Source: Ruminococcus sp.
Lineage (GTDB): Bacteria > Bacillota > Clostridia > Oscillospirales > Ruminococcaceae
Direction of reading: 5' to 3'
Assembly: GCA_019417865.1 (NCBI GenBank)
Contig: DYCW01000297.1
Span: 1 to 6,189 of the forward strand
DNA length: 6,189 bases
Positions 5,989 to 6,189 of the stretch are shown here, piece by piece (positions within the stretch are counted from its first letter, which is position 1; each line of letters begins with the position of its first letter). Both the position numbers and the translations under genes were made by a program. A model generated the notes under the pieces. That model saw nothing but the letters and a program-made list of their open reading frames with translations, ran no database searches and was not told where the DNA came from.

Positions 5989-6189
5989 GTGAAATTAGTT
6001 TCCATTGTTGTGCCATGCTACAATGAAGAAAAAGTACTGCCGCTATTTTATGCGGAGATTACAAAAGTGGCGGAACAGATGCAGGAAAAGTATCCGGAGT
6101 TGGATTTTGAATTTTTATTTATTAATGATGGCTCAAAGGATGGTACCTTACTGGAGTTCCGTAAGCTTGCAAAAATGGATAAGCGTGTT
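5989..6189 (+). CDS. Family 2 glycosyltransferase, N-terminal part (cut by window end)
   Basis: Only the first 67 codons are present. The start is GTG, then KLVSIVVPCYNEEKVLP, the classic first strand and nucleotide-sugar loop of GT-A family 2 enzymes. FLFINDGSKDGT (42-53) is the second strand with the conserved NDGSxD motif, whose Asp contacts the nucleotide. The spacing and the sequence between them are closest to DPM1/GtrB/CsbB-like enzymes, which transfer a sugar from a nucleotide donor to undecaprenyl or polyprenyl phosphate and usually carry two C-terminal membrane helices. Those helices and the metal-binding DxD lie past the window, so the polyprenyl-phosphate acceptor is inference. 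Two tandem promoters lie upstream. Confidence 0.9.
   Translation, partial: MKLVSIVVPCYNEEKVLPLFYAEITKVAEQMQEKYPELDFEFLFINDGSKDGTLLEFRKLAKMDKRV

Overview
The window looks like chromosomal DNA of a low-to-moderate GC Gram-positive bacterium, most likely an anaerobic Clostridia member of the Ruminococcus/Oscillospiraceae type. The reasons are purine-rich Shine-Dalgarno sites, sigma-A promoters with extended -10 boxes, a Gram-positive style lipoprotein with a Thr-rich stalk, an ABC exporter with no adaptor or TolC partner in view, and a DUF5685-like protein (from memory a Firmicutes family). Assignment below class level is inference. No RNA gene, CRISPR array, insertion sequence or phage gene was seen.

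Layout: (1) 3-2972, plus strand: a fused MacB/FtsX-type ABC ATPase-permease of 989 residues with a very large extracytoplasmic domain, closed by a strong intrinsic terminator at 3030-3068. (2) 3133-4002, plus strand: a near-consensus promoter driving a single-gene unit for a secreted lipoprotein, with a low-complexity Thr/Ala/Glu stalk and a small C-terminal domain. (3) 4016-4067: a long hairpin with an A-tract and a T-tract, serving as a shared terminator for convergent units. (4) 5554-4078, minus strand: a two-gene operon, a DUF5685-like Cys/Asp-motif protein followed, with a 17-nt overlap, by a class C J-domain protein with TPR-like helices and a Cys-rich tail. (5) 5555-5988: a 434-bp divergent intergenic region with two tandem plus-strand promoters, nested inverted repeats and a leader. 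(6) 5989 to the window end: the N-terminus of a family 2 glycosyltransferase starting with GTG.

The transcription units appear independent. The only tight functional link is the overlapping DUF5685/J-domain pair, where co-translation suggests that the J protein recruits DnaK (Hsp70) to, or acts together with, the upstream product. The features least explained by known biology are that pair (paired Asp-rich motifs in one protein, an 8-Cys tail in the other) and the oversized external domain of the ABC transporter with its degenerate helical repeats.
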